A stretch of 64,000 bases of DNA, taken from assembly GCA_029953675.1 (NCBI GenBank), contig JAMWBK010000001.1, positions 781,001 to 845,000 of the forward strand. The letters are read 5' to 3'. Made by a program: the position numbers and the translations under genes. The DNA is from Rhodosorus marinus (taxonomy: Eukaryota > Rhodophyta > Stylonematophyceae > Stylonematales > Stylonemataceae). Below are positions 53,733-64,000 of the stretch, piece by piece (position 1 is the first letter of the stretch; each line of letters starts with the position of its first letter). The notes beneath the pieces are model-generated. The model saw only the letters and a list, made by a program, of their open reading frames with translations. It was not told the origin of the DNA and did not search any database.

Positions 53733-55416
53733 TCAACTTAGTGAATTGATGAAGTCCAACATGTCGGACAATACTCTCTGGGAAGTGTCCGGGGTCGCAA
53801 GAGACGAAGAGATCTCGACTGTCATCGATTGCGTACGTTCGGGAAGGACTCCCGAGGCTACATTGGAGGCACAACAGGAAGGAGCCCTGTGGGGATATAG
53901 AGTTGAGCGCTCCCTCTTACCTCGTAAGTCTGCGGTGAGAGGAGCTCGTGGACTTTGATATCATCGTACAAGTACAGCTTCTTCCCTGGCAGGTCCAAGC
54001 TCTCAATGAAAGCTTTCGATCCAGTGGGGTCACACACCTCATCGTGAAGACTATGCGCAATGGCCAGCGGTACCTTCAGCTGCGCCTTTTTTGCTTGTAG
54101 GCTTTTGACTCCCTTCAGAATCTCATTCGCTGGTTCAAAAGAAAGACACGACAGTTGAGTGTACGTATAAGAATACAACTAAATGTGAACAATGATCAAC
54201 GTACGCAAACAAGGCAAGATGAGGACTAGATCAGGGTGTAGGACCAATTTGCTAAGGTCCAGAAAAGCGCAACTTGGAGATGCGCTCAAAACTCAAACTA
54301 AAAAAGCTGGCGCTGCCACGCAAGGGCTGCGGAGCCCATGAGCAGAGGATTCCGAGACGATTCCGACACAACTGAAAGGCATGATAGGCAACCAGGATGG
54401 AAGCCTGGACTCTACATAAAAATGCCCAAAAAGAGGAGGTGTTTTCGCTGGAAACAGTTAAGCAAATTACCTCCCCTGCTATCAATTCCGCCTCGATACC
54501 TGTCGGAAGAGGCAAATTGGGTAGTGGCGTGGTTAGGCAAACACCCGGGTGTTCGAAAGGATAGGCCGTAGACATGAAAACAATCGTGGTCGGGGAAGTG
54601 GTACATACATGAAGGGGTCGGTGTCACCTTCCAAGTTTCCCTTCAGTGATTTTACAACGAGTTTGGGAGCGATTGCTGACAACACTTTGATCACCGTAGC
54701 TTGTATTGGGCTTGCTCCAACCTGTCGATTGAGGGTACGGAGTTTTAAAAGGACGTTGAGACTTAGGCGGTTTGCATTGTCCGATGGCCTCTGCGAAGCT
54801 AGCTAGTCCGACATATGCGGAGAGAAAAATACCTTGAGGGAAGGCGCAGAAGCAAATATCCCGTCGAGTTCAACAGTAAGGGACGCGACTATGGCGATCA
54901 TCCCTCCCATAGAATGGCCCAGCGCATACACTGGCTTCCCAGTCTCCTGGACCGCAATAATACTATGGAACTTTTTGAGATCGGTCAGCAGTCCGTCTAG
55001 ACTCTTCAGGTGACCTCTGGCTCCGGAACTCCTGCCGTGACCCTGCCCATCAAACGAGAATGTAGAATAGCCTATCCAAAAGCGAATCGGATACACATCA
55101 ACATCAAAGCCGAAATGAAGCAAAGCAGAAGCGAAAACCGGGCGCTTCAGCGGGAATTACCGTGGCTGACCAACAGCTTTGCGACATGCTCATACCGTCC
55201 ACTATGCCCATGCAATCCATGAACAACAATAACGGCACCTTTCAACTCCTCATCCTCGCTCGGCCTCCACGACCTCCAAAATCTAGCCCCGCCATCCCAA
55301 CCCTCGAAAGCGTCACATCCAAAAACGCCCCAGTTCACAGAACATTCAGCGTTCACCTTTTCCAAAAGCAGCTTATCCGCCTCCGCATCACCACTGAGAA
55401 TGTCTCCACTTTCCAT
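53733..55416 (-). CDS. Monoglyceride lipase-like serine hydrolase
   Basis: Seven exons on the minus strand: 55416-55161, 55071-54833, 54721-54609, 54499-54471, 54409-54368, 54129-53921 and 53813-53733, about 322 residues. Family members hydrolyse monoacylglycerols, lysophospholipids or, in plants, caffeoyl shikimate. Signatures: AVIVVHGLHGHSGRYEHVA, TFSFDGQGHGRSSGARGH, nucleophile elbow YALGHSMGGM, GASPIQATVIKVLSAIAPKL, the acid in SLHDEVCDPTGSKAF and the His in DDIKVHELL, so the Ser-Asp-His triad is complete. The two tiny exons (29 and 42 nt) come from frame and family spacing; the donor of the 42-nt exon is uncertain. No signal peptide is visible. The gene ends 65 bp from the stop of the Red1-like gene. 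Confidence 0.88.
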
Positions 55417-55690
55417 TACCTCCTACCCCCCGCCCCCCTCCAGGAAAATGACCGTAATATCCTTCTCTGCTATCCCTCCAAAAACCACCCAAAGAGAAAA
55501 ACACGACCCTGTCCTCTCTCCCCATCCCCCCTCACCCCAAAAGAAAACATGTTGGTATGCCTCTTGATAAGGAAGACATAACAAAATTGCCCAAGACAAG
55601 AATACAGCAGACTTCAAGACTTGATCGGATTTTAAGCTCCTATCGGTCCCCACCGCCCCCATCGCACACCGCCCCCACCTGAGAAAGCTC
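55417..55690. other. Upstream region of the lipase-like gene
   Basis: Pyrimidine-rich on the plus strand with C and A runs; no coding frame recognised. Confidence 0.35.
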
Positions 55691-56260
55691 CATCGGCGAT
55701 TCCAACCTGTTCTGGATTCCCTGATTCCTCGAAAGCGTGCTTTACGCTGCCAACGTACACCTTCTGGTACTTGGAACTTCCCTGCAAAACCTTACGAGAT
55801 TCCGGATGTCTCCAAGCGTGCTTTTTCCATCCCATGCATTGGAATGCTGGTGTCTGGTACTTCTCTACAAATCCCTATAGAGTCCTGCGCGCCTCCAAGA
55901 GAGCTCTCCAGCATAAGAAACGCCGGTGCATGGTACTTCTCTGGAAACCCTTACGAGACAGTACACCTTGCCCCTCCAAAAAAGTGGGCTTTTCGGTGGG
56001 CGGAGGTGGTTATTGCGGTTGAAAGATCGTTTCTAGATCCATATCTCTACGTCAATATCTATACGTGGACCAAGAAACGATCTTTCAACCTCAGTAGCCA
56101 CACCCTCTAACGGAAAAGCCCACCCAATTTTGGGACAAGATGTACTTTTCTCATAAGGGATTGCGGGAGAAGTAGCACGCACCAGCATTCCTGATGAATC
56201 TTGGAGAGCTAGCTCGCTTGGAAGGCATCAGGGAATCTCTAAAAGGTTGGAATCGCCGAT
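55691..56260. mobile_element. Inverted-repeat element with three 83-bp tandem units in one arm
   Basis: Outer ends GCGATTCCAACC (about 55697) and GGTTGGAATCGC (about 56245) are inverted. Moving inward, the arms keep matching (TCCCTGAT, AAGCG, GCATT..TGCTGG, CTTCTC), ending in a strong hairpin: GTGGGCTTTTC..GAAAGATCGTTTCT (55984-56034) against its complement (56073-56123) with a loop of about 38 nt. The left arm holds three related 83-bp units starting at about 55715, 55798 and 55881; the right arm has about one. As 83 is not a multiple of three, the units are not a protein repeat. This looks like a non-autonomous fold-back or MITE-type element. Confidence 0.65.
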
Positions 56261-57997
56261 ATGGCATTTCATGGGGCAATGGGGGCATCAGAATCTTGTT
56301 CCTGAGGCTTATCAGATGGGTTTCCGGAGAAGGTGGCCAGGTTCTTTTGTCTTGCCTGATGGACTCTGGTAGCGATAGTGAATATCTGCTCAATCATTTA
56401 TCTGTTGGGAGGTATTTAAATTTTCTTTCATCATACGAATGAGCTTGTCTATATTGTATTTTAGTTGTAATCAATAGGAATGAAAATACTCCCGAAATAT
56501 ATTTACAAAATGGACATGCCACTATATCAAGGAAGACGCCATCGAAGATTATTGTCGTTGGTGCCGTTCAACTTGGGGGCATATTGGGGGCATGCCCCCC
56601 TGCCTCCACCACAAATGGTCGCCCCCTTACTTGATCCAGTTCTGCCATCTGTTGGCATGGAAAATGGAGAGGATTTTTCTCTCTCCGACAAACGCTCATA
56701 TTTTCTCCATGTACTTTTAGACTGAATGAACGTGTGCATTCGGAGACTGAGAGAAACAAGTCTGGTTGGGGGCGAAGATTACACACTTCCCGTATCAAGA
56801 GCAGCGTTCACCCTCCATAAACAGCGAACTCAAGGGGCAAACGACGAGGAGAGCTGGTCGCGGCTCGCGGAGCAGTTCGTTAAGCGAATTTCCGTCTTCC
56901 ACCCACGCTCTTTTTGGCGGTGTGTATTTTTAGACTTATGGGCTTGGCCGTATCTGGCACGGACGGAATGCAGTCGTTAGCTATCTTTTCTAGCTCTTAG
57001 TGGGGTCGCTTAATGGCGAGATTCTAGCAGCATGCTAGCCGAGGCTCACAAAAGCGCGCATTGGCTTGCACGCTTTTGTTCCTAGTACCTGGCTTGCGTT
57101 TACGCCCTGCGCACGTGGGGTGCCTCAACTGATACAGTTGAAGCGGCGACGTCACCATCATGTCCATCACGCGCAAGTGTCCACTCGTCCGATGCCTTCC
57201 TACTATGTCAGGGCGAATATCTGACCCAGAACAGAATCCCTGAGGTTCTACTTGAATCTCCGAGAAACTTCGAAGGTGCAGCCATCAGCTCATTTCAACT
57301 TTCAGCTCGTCGTGTCGCTTCGTGCTAGCTCACCCGTAAAACACTATCTACTAGCAACTACTAGGTATTGGTCTGAAGTCTCTGGCGAAGTAAAACTGTC
57401 TGGGTTCTGGAGGCGCGAGGGTCTCTACGCCTTTCCTAGCGTACCTCGGTCGGGGACCTTCGTAGCCTCCGAACAATTCGGCAGACGTCTACAGTATCTC
57501 ACGATCGCTTTAAATGGGGTTTTTTGTCATGAACTTTTTTTTTTTGTATCTATAAATAACAGATTTTCAAAGAGGGTCAATTTTCTGATGTATGTGGACG
57601 AGAGGATATCTAAATCCGATACTTTTTCTCATTGGAGTTGACGCCGGTCACAGTCGTGCCTAGCTTCCGGCAAGTCGGTGGAAAAGTCGAAGTGGTCTGT
57701 GCGGCGGATTTCGAGAAAGCGATTTGATCCTTTCTGTGTTTTTGTTTTGCTCAAGGGAAGGTCGTATCTGTGTGTGTTTGAGAGGAGGATACTGGAAGTG
57801 CCAGTTCGCTGAGAGGGTCAGTGACTAGCCCTGTGGTTTTGAGTTTCTTCCCGAGTTCTGAGGCCTGTTGGTTGGTTTTGCTCGTCTCCGTTGCCAGTGG
57901 AAGTAGGATTGTCGATGTGCTTCGGCTTACATCTGTCATCGGATTACGGTATCAACGGTTTTCTTTTGTTTCGTGGTTAGTTCAGCGAGTTGGAGCG
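56261..57997. other. Intergenic, no recognised gene; PAM68 leader at the right
   Basis: Short frames such as plus 56480-56725 and 57252-57641 have no recognisable product. A GGGGGCATGCCCCCC palindrome is at about 56587-56601. 57650-57997 is G/T-rich and leader-like. Confidence 0.35.
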
Positions 57998-58727
57998 ATG
58001 GATTGCTTCATTGCTGCTGGCGTGGCTCGTAGGAGTCGTGGGAAACGAGTGCTAGTAAGTGCAAAGAAGAAGGCATCGAGCAAGAAGTCCGGAACAGGAT
58101 TCGGGAAGGAAGCGCCCAAGAAAGGAGCAGCCGATGAAGCGAAGGTTGACAAGGTAGAGCAGACGAGCCTCGAGTTCACGGAACCAGAAACAGATTTGAA
58201 GGACTTCGTACCTCAAGGACCCACCATGAGGGCATACTATGAGAAAACAGGGAGGTTGATGACAGAAAACCCCGAGGATACTACATTGCCCGAGGTTGTG
58301 TCCCAGCGGATGCTGAGAAGAATGGTCTGGCTCTTTTCCACACCCTTTGCGCTCGGGGTAGTAGGATTCGGCGTCTTCTTCTTTGCAAAGACAAAGTATG
58401 ATGTAACCTTCCAGCCAGCTGTCGTAGCCTTCAGCACACTGGGAATGTTCGGTTTCGCTCTCTTCGGTTTGACATACGGTAAGCCCTCAGTTGTACTTGC
58501 GCTAAGTTTTCCATCGGCCCAGGGACTCGTAGGAAGTGCTCACTCTTTTGTTTGCGACTGCAGGTATCATGTCTGCCTCATGGGATGTGGAAAGAGAAGG
58601 CTCCTTCCTAGGCCTCGATGAAGTCAAAACGAACTTTTTCAGGACAGTGGACGCCCTAAGCAGGTCTCGTTCTTCCGATGAGGACTCAGTTGCACTTGGC
58701 CAGAACATTGACGACGATAATAAGTGA
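57998..58727 (+). CDS. PAM68: PAM68-like photosystem II assembly factor, plastid-targeted
   Basis: Two exons: 57998-58478 and 58564-58727, 214 residues. PAM68 is a thylakoid membrane protein that acts early in photosystem II reaction-centre assembly and chlorophyll insertion (known from plants and cyanobacteria). The conserved block starts at VVSQRMLRRMVWLFSTPFAL, has two membrane segments (LFSTPFALGVVGFGVFFFA and VVAFSTLGMFGFALFGL), then TYGIMSASWDVEREGSFLGL across the splice and DEVKTNFFRT, all in the family's order. The first about 50 residues (MDCFIAAGVARRSRGKRVLV, then Lys/Ser-rich) fit a plastid transit peptide. This gene is the strongest sign that the host is photosynthetic. Confidence 0.95.
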
Positions 58728-59332
58728 GATCAGATGGAAACAAGAAATATCTTTGATGTCCTCCATGATTCTGTGGAGTCATCTTCATAGCGGACTCTCT
58801 GACTCTGGAATTGCGATCTCGACGAAGATCGTAGTATTCTCGTTTCCATACCCCGCGACCTCATTTGGTTGCTTGCTAGGCTTGCGCCATCAACTGCTTG
58901 TTATAGAAATAAGTTTCGAAGACCTTCTGGTTGATAGCCTCTTTTGGCACTGCAGTGCCGCAGTGTTCAGCACCTTGTACCCAGTACCGCCGCATTTGAT
59001 GTAAACAATACCCTTGGATTTTGCAAGTGAGGCTTTATCCACTAATAGAACCGGAAAACAGGGGCCTTCGTGTGGCGGCTCGGCCTTGCTTGCAAGCACT
59101 TGAAGGGATATCCCCTTGCTTTAGAGCAACCTTTGAGACATGTTTCCGACTAGTATGTTGCATAATCCACTCAGTGATGCCACTCAATACCTTTTTAGAA
59201 TCTACATATGGATGTCATGGTAAAACTCTTAGGATAAAAATACATCTAAACTCTATTCACACAAATGCTTCAAGGTATAAGAAAATACACAAACGGACTA
59301 TATGGAAGTCCTAAGGCTTAAGTCAGACAAAA
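58728..59332. other. Convergent gap between PAM68 and the GARP gene
   Basis: Probably the two 3' untranslated regions. A minus-strand frame at 59099-58890 contains YIKCGGTGYKV, faintly like a DnaJ-type CxxCGxG motif, but with a single such block it is not convincing. Confidence 0.35.
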
Positions 59333-60805
59333 TCATTGAGGTTGTTGCATTGGCATCTGTAAAAGGCCATAGGCAAAGTAGCTCTGTCTCAGCCTTTCCG
59401 CCTCGTCAACTAGATCCCTCAACCCCGCGTGCTGTCTTGTGAGTTCTTTCTGCATCTGAGAGTGTTCATTCATAAGCCGCTCATTCTCCCGGAAAAGCTC
59501 GTCCGCGTGTTGCTGTGAGTACTGGCCTTGAGAGTGGCGCTTCATCCTCTCCAGGCTCAGGTGGAACTTCCGCTGAAGGCTGCCGAGAAGGTTGTGGCTC
59601 ATTTGCATCTGCAGCAGGCAGCGTAAGGTTTTATCGTGAACCTCCGCCTGCCAGTCCGAATGCTGTTGCAGAGTGTCCGTAACGTTTTGATTGACCATCC
59701 CTCCCGGGTATTGGTGGTGTGGGTTCTGCATCGGCATGTTGTTCATTACATGCACATTCACAGCTTGTCTTGCCGCAACATTTACCGGGCCGATCACAGA
59801 TGCCCTCGATTCTTGAGCGGCGTCCTTCTTCAGGTTGTTCCGGTACTTTTGGAGGTGTGACTTGACGTGCTCCGTGGTTATGTCCGGGATTCCCATATGC
59901 AGGAGGACGTTCTTTGGTCCTGCATTGTTGATTCCAATAGCTTTGATGGCTTCCAGAAACCGCTTGTGTAATTTGCTTGTCCACATGAGCCTCTTCTTCT
60001 TCTCCCTGGGCTCTGCCCCTTCATTGGAATCCTGTATTCCACCCGGGGACGCGGGAGAGTTCGGTGCCCCCGGGCGAGCTCGTTTCGCCGGGCTCGCGGG
60101 TTTGTCAGTTGCATGAGATTCTGTTGGGTAGGACGCGATCCCCGCGGAGAGTTTTGCCCCTGCCCGGGGAAAATGTGGCGGTGTGGGCCGTCTTCGAGAA
60201 CCATCGTCGACTCCAAGCATTCTAGAGCCCGATTGAACCCCGGCGCTGTAGCCGTTTTCGCCCTGCAGTTTTGGCATTGACGACTTAATCGCAGAGGCAA
60301 CGGGGGGAGCCTCGCTTTTCACAAGAATGTGCTTTGAAGATTCCTCTGCATGAAGGGCAGGTGTTTCTCCATCTTGGTATACTTCAGGGAATTCGGCGTT
60401 ATAGAAGAAGACCTCTGCCGAGTCCAACAAGTTTTCCACCGGCACATTCGCTGTGCGCATCATGTCCACTGCATCCACAGGCTCTGAAGCGGGACTCGTC
60501 ATAATCGGCTCCACGGCATCTCCAAGGCCTCCTTCCGTCTCCAACCCGAAGCTCGAAGCACCGTAACCGCTCGGGTTCTCCTCCGCGAACGAAAGCTGGA
60601 CATCGAAGTAGTAAGATCAGACAAAGTTAGTTTGGGGAAAATCGAGAAGCACTCGGAGAGATCCAACAGAGAACGCTGGTAAACCAACAAGGACAACACT
60701 TAGACTCACCCCTGCAGGGAGACCTACACCTTCAAACGGCACGACTCGATGCTCATCATCGAGAGGATCCTCGGCATTCCCCAGCATATTCGCCTGATCC
60801 TCCAT
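59333..60805 (-). CDS. GARP (SHLQKYR) Myb-related transcription factor
   Basis: Two exons on the minus strand: 60805-60710 and 60595-59333, 452 residues. The 114-nt intron has GGG|GTGAGT and CAG borders. The DNA-binding domain is complete: KKRLMWTSKLHKRFLEAIKA, IGINNAGPKNVLLHMGIPDI, TTEHVKSHLQKYRNNLKK. This is the plant/algal GARP (G2-like/B-motif) domain, known in factors for phosphate response, chloroplast development and circadian control. An acidic/Pro/Ser-rich N-terminal region precedes it. A Met/Gln/His-rich stretch and a C-terminal coiled coil (ADELFRENERLMNEHSQMQK) follow, possibly for dimerisation. There is no response-regulator receiver domain. The start gives MEDQANMLGNAEDPLDDEHR. 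Confidence 0.94.
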
Positions 60806-61380
60806 ATGGAGGTACGCGCTGCTGACGAGGCAATCCACTTCGTCTTAAACCCCCCTTACGACTACCAAAAAAAAATTCCTTTCAATCGCGCGACCCCTGA
60901 GACACTCTCAAAACGATCAAGAAAACAATACCCGCCACGACAAAACTGAAAGCCTCCACCAACAGAACCCCTCCACGCCCAGAACAAACCAGAGGCAGAT
61001 CAGCTCATCCAGCTCAAGACTGATTCCTCATCTTTTCTTCTATTGATTTACATCAAGTGAAAGAAGAAGACAAAAAAAAAACCAAAAACATCCAAGCTCA
61101 TGGGGTCTCTCTCTAGTACAAGTCGCCCTACTCGACTTCTCGAACCCTACCAAACCCTCCCAGCTTTCCAAACTTCTCTCAGTTCATGTATATCATGACA
61201 GCCCGTCAGTATCTCCAAACCGGCCCGCCAAATACCAAAAGTGGAAGAAAAAATTAACCTTTTGACAAGGTAAAATCCCATTCAGAGTTTTCTATCATAT
61301 TAAGACAAAGGACGCCGATACCAAAAAAAGGAAAAAAACACAATCCTTCGACTTGTGCAAAAAAAAACCAATGTGAAAGT

Positions 61381-61406
61381 TTTTCTTTTCTTTTCTTTTC
61401 TTTTTT
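61381..61406 (+). repeat. TTTTC microsatellite
   Basis: Four TTTTC units followed by a T run, in the A/T-rich region upstream of the GARP gene. Confidence 0.9.
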
Positions 61407-62045
61407 AGAATACGATCCATTTTATTTCCATTTTGTATGTCGACGAGGAGTGTTGGCCTTCTTGGGGTATACTGGATTTACCTATTACTTTCACCGAGAA
61501 TATTAGTATGAAGTGTGCACTTATATGACCCGTCACAAGCATTTTTGACATGATCATGTCACGGGTGGATACGATCACTTACTTTTTAGAAATATCTCCT
61601 GAAATTAATATAAGTCGCTAATATGGAGAATATTTAACTTGACTTCGAGGGGGTTAAATTTTCGCGTTTGCACTTGAAGGAAGAGGGGCAGATGCGAGAA
61701 AGTTTATACAGGTAAACTCGTTTATGATATAGGAAGTATCTATGGAAAGTAACGAACGTGTATTCAAGAAATTTTTAGCAAGATCCTAAGCCAAGAATCT
61801 TTTCGAATCTATGTTCGGTTTATACAATATCGATCGTTCCTATATATACGAAAGTAGAATTGAATTTAAATATTAATATTGAGGATTGTCGTTGTATTTA
61901 TCATTTTGCTTTCGGTATTTATTGATATCCTGTCCTTTAATCGGCCTGTGCACAAAAAAAAGCTCAGGTGCGCCATACAGGGCTCAGATGCAGGGCATTG
62001 ACTCCTGAGTGAGCTTTGCAGATGGGACGACGCAAGAGTTTTCGC

Positions 62046-62069
62046 GCGGTTTGTCGCGCGACAAACCGC
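62046..62069. repeat. Perfect 24-bp palindrome
   Basis: GCGGTTTGTCGC is followed directly by its exact complement. It is GC-rich and stands alone in an otherwise unassigned region. It may be a protein-binding site or a hairpin. Confidence 0.9.
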
Positions 62070-64000
62070 CTCTCGTCCGATCTACCTGATCCGTCTGCCA
62101 GCTTGAGAAGAGCGTTGATTCAGGCTCGTGATCGGATCCGCTTGTTCAGAGCTAAATTACCCTGAAGCTATTCAATGAACTGAGCGCTTAGCGAACAAGG
62201 AAACCTAGAACACGTACTGAAACTTCCAGTTCCAGCCTTGAAAATTTCACGCTACTAGTTGAGGGGCCTATCCTAGAGCCGCGCGAAAGCAAGCTCCAGC
62301 CTGAAATGATGCATAAGACTGCCTGGAATATCTACCAGGTTGACCGTCCCCATTCCACCAGATTGAGGACAGCCGACTCCGCGCGGGGGTGTCGCGGGAG
62401 CAAACCCAATTTAAAAGATGAAAATGCAACGCTGATAGACTTCGCTTGCTTGCGTTTCATCCTCAAAACGACTCCCTGGCTGTTATTGTGTCAGCTAGGA
62501 ACAGGCCTTCCAGATTGCGCTGGGATTGAGCTGAAAATCTTTCAGAGTCACGAAAAAGTTTTTCAGCCTCGTGCGCTCTACTCGGGAAGCAACTGTACCT
62601 TATGCCTCGAGAACGAATTGCGGAGGTGTCAAGTACGGGGAATGTGTTGCATTTGCACTTACTGACAACAAAATTCGATGGTGTCAGCATCATGACTGTG
62701 TCAGATAGCAGTCATTCTGAGAATCTCTTGAGCATCTTGCGTACCAGTCGCGATGATGGTCTTATTTACCGTGCACCTTCCAAGCCAAAAACCTCTTCCT
62801 TGCCGTTCTACTGTTCAGGTTGTGGTGAGGGATGGAGACCTCCCGCAATACTGAGTCTTCATCTACTCCACTCGTCAGGGCCTAGCGCTATAGGGAATAC
62901 CTGTTTTCAGAGTGCAGAGCGGGTCACTACGCGTTGAGCTGCGAGTGCGCCATCGAGTGTAATCGCAGCGCGCCATGCACAGAATAGCAGACACGTCAAC
63001 GACCCCCTGTAAGTGCATTCCAGGATCTACTAGGAGGAAGCCAGAATCTCAGTCTCAAGCTCACTTCGCACAATTGGATACCTAGGAGTCTGAAAAGTTG
63101 GGCTCCCGCAGCAGAGGACCAGCAAAAGCCTGTATCTCCCCTCTATAGCCTTCACTGAGGTTTATGGCACATTTGGAAATCTCGAATAGAAAAGACATTA
63201 AAAAAGACATTGATCGATCTCACACGAAAAAAGCGTCAGGAAATGCCAAAACATCTCATGTACATTGGAAACCTTTTTTTCTGACGGGAGCCCAGTCTCT
63301 TCAAGGAGATGGAATCTCTCTTGGGGAGCGGGTAGCAGGCGTTGAACTCGTCTTTGAGATGATCCGGTGATGTGTACAAGGTTCCCTACGGTTTGCCAAC
63401 CTTGCGTGGCAGCTTATGGTCGGGAATGGCGAGGTTCCCCCATAACACCAGAGAAGGAGGACGAGACGGAAGCACGCCAATCTGGAGAAGGCATTGGGTA
63501 TACGCTTTGTGATGGGTTAAGCACGTTGCTGGGAAGCCCACGGTTTTCGTCATCTTCAGTCTGTCTACACGAGGGACCTGTCGTCCATGACATCCAACAC
63601 GAAACTGTTGACGTCTTGATGTCTTCAAGCGTCGGGAAACGTCGAAATCCTTTGGCCAGGACGACAGCCCCAGAACCAACGAGAAACTGTTTCAACAAGC
63701 CGAATAAGAGGAGTGAGGGGTGCCTCTCCAAGAACGAAACCTTAACAACTTAACACATCTGAGCTTCCCGTCAAAACCGCTAGTTTACCTCAAACCCTCT
63801 TTCTGCCCACATTCCCACTCCCAAGTTTTCAACTTTCAAGAAAAACAAAGAATCAGAGATTATTCAATCATTACAAAAACCTCCGAAATCTCAAAAAACA
63901 TTATTTTCAAGTAAAACGGATGATTTCATGTTCACAAAACAAACAAATAATTTCCTTATATCAATCACCATTGGCCTCTCCCGAATACAAAGCGGTTGGA

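Larger units (their letters stand above)
60806..64000. other. Largely unassigned right end
   Basis: 60806-61370 is the upstream side of the GARP gene. 61400-61960 is AT-rich. 62280-63760 holds overlapping frames on both strands. On the minus strand, open pieces at 63731-63449, about 63395-63187 and 63160-63090 could be exons of one gene, but two frames are open at once and no family was recognised. 63760-64000 is AT-rich. Confidence 0.3.

Noticed and set aside
55771-56110. Protein-like repeats (AGxWYFSxNPY) in the inverted-repeat element
   Set aside because: The DNA unit is 83 bp, not a multiple of three, so the peptide changes frame between units; it is a DNA repeat, not a coding one.

Overview
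This is nuclear DNA of a photosynthetic eukaryote, most likely a unicellular alga (a red alga fits best, but this is inference). Genes are split by many short GT-AG introns, mostly 65-150 nt. The products are eukaryotic: TRAPP, V-ATPase, SAGA, PAF1 and exosome subunits, eIF2A and ESF1. A PAM68-type photosystem II assembly factor and a GARP (SHLQKYR) transcription factor point to a plastid-bearing organism. No organellar or bacterial gene block and no tRNA was recognised. All exon boundaries below were read by eye from splice consensus, reading frame and protein-family similarity, so single boundaries may be off.

Layout. 0-11 kb: a small unknown gene, TRAPPC4, ESF1 and RRP15 (two nucleolar rRNA-processing factors facing each other), a strip of decayed Ty1/copia-like sequence (about 7.5-8.8 kb), then HMG-CoA synthase. 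11.3-15.9 kb: a mobile-element island of two adjacent fold-back (palindromic) repeats with arms up to 1.3 kb, plus a short terminal-inverted-repeat element. 16-31 kb: a DUF2358 protein, SPT20, the exosome subunit MTR3, an IMP1-like signal peptidase, V-ATPase subunit E and the complex I factor NDUFAF7, then a decayed transposase. 32-45 kb: eIF2A, an unknown tail-anchored protein, PAF1, a nucleotide-sugar 4,6-dehydratase, an NDRG protein and a BRSK/SAD-type kinase. 47-61 kb: a RAD51 paralogue, a large Red1/ZFC3H1-like protein, a monoglyceride-lipase-like hydrolase, another inverted-repeat element, PAM68 and the GARP factor. 61-64 kb: mostly unassigned.

The genes are housekeeping and are not organised as one pathway. 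There are functional echoes: ESF1, RRP15 and MTR3 act in rRNA maturation; SPT20, PAF1, the Red1-like protein and MTR3 act in transcription and nuclear RNA fate; IMP1-like and NDUFAF7 act in mitochondria. Many neighbours are divergent with short shared upstream regions, or convergent with under 110 bp between stop codons. The best candidates for something undescribed are the fold-back pair at 11.3-15.5 kb and the inverted repeat with 83-bp tandem units at 55.7-56.3 kb.
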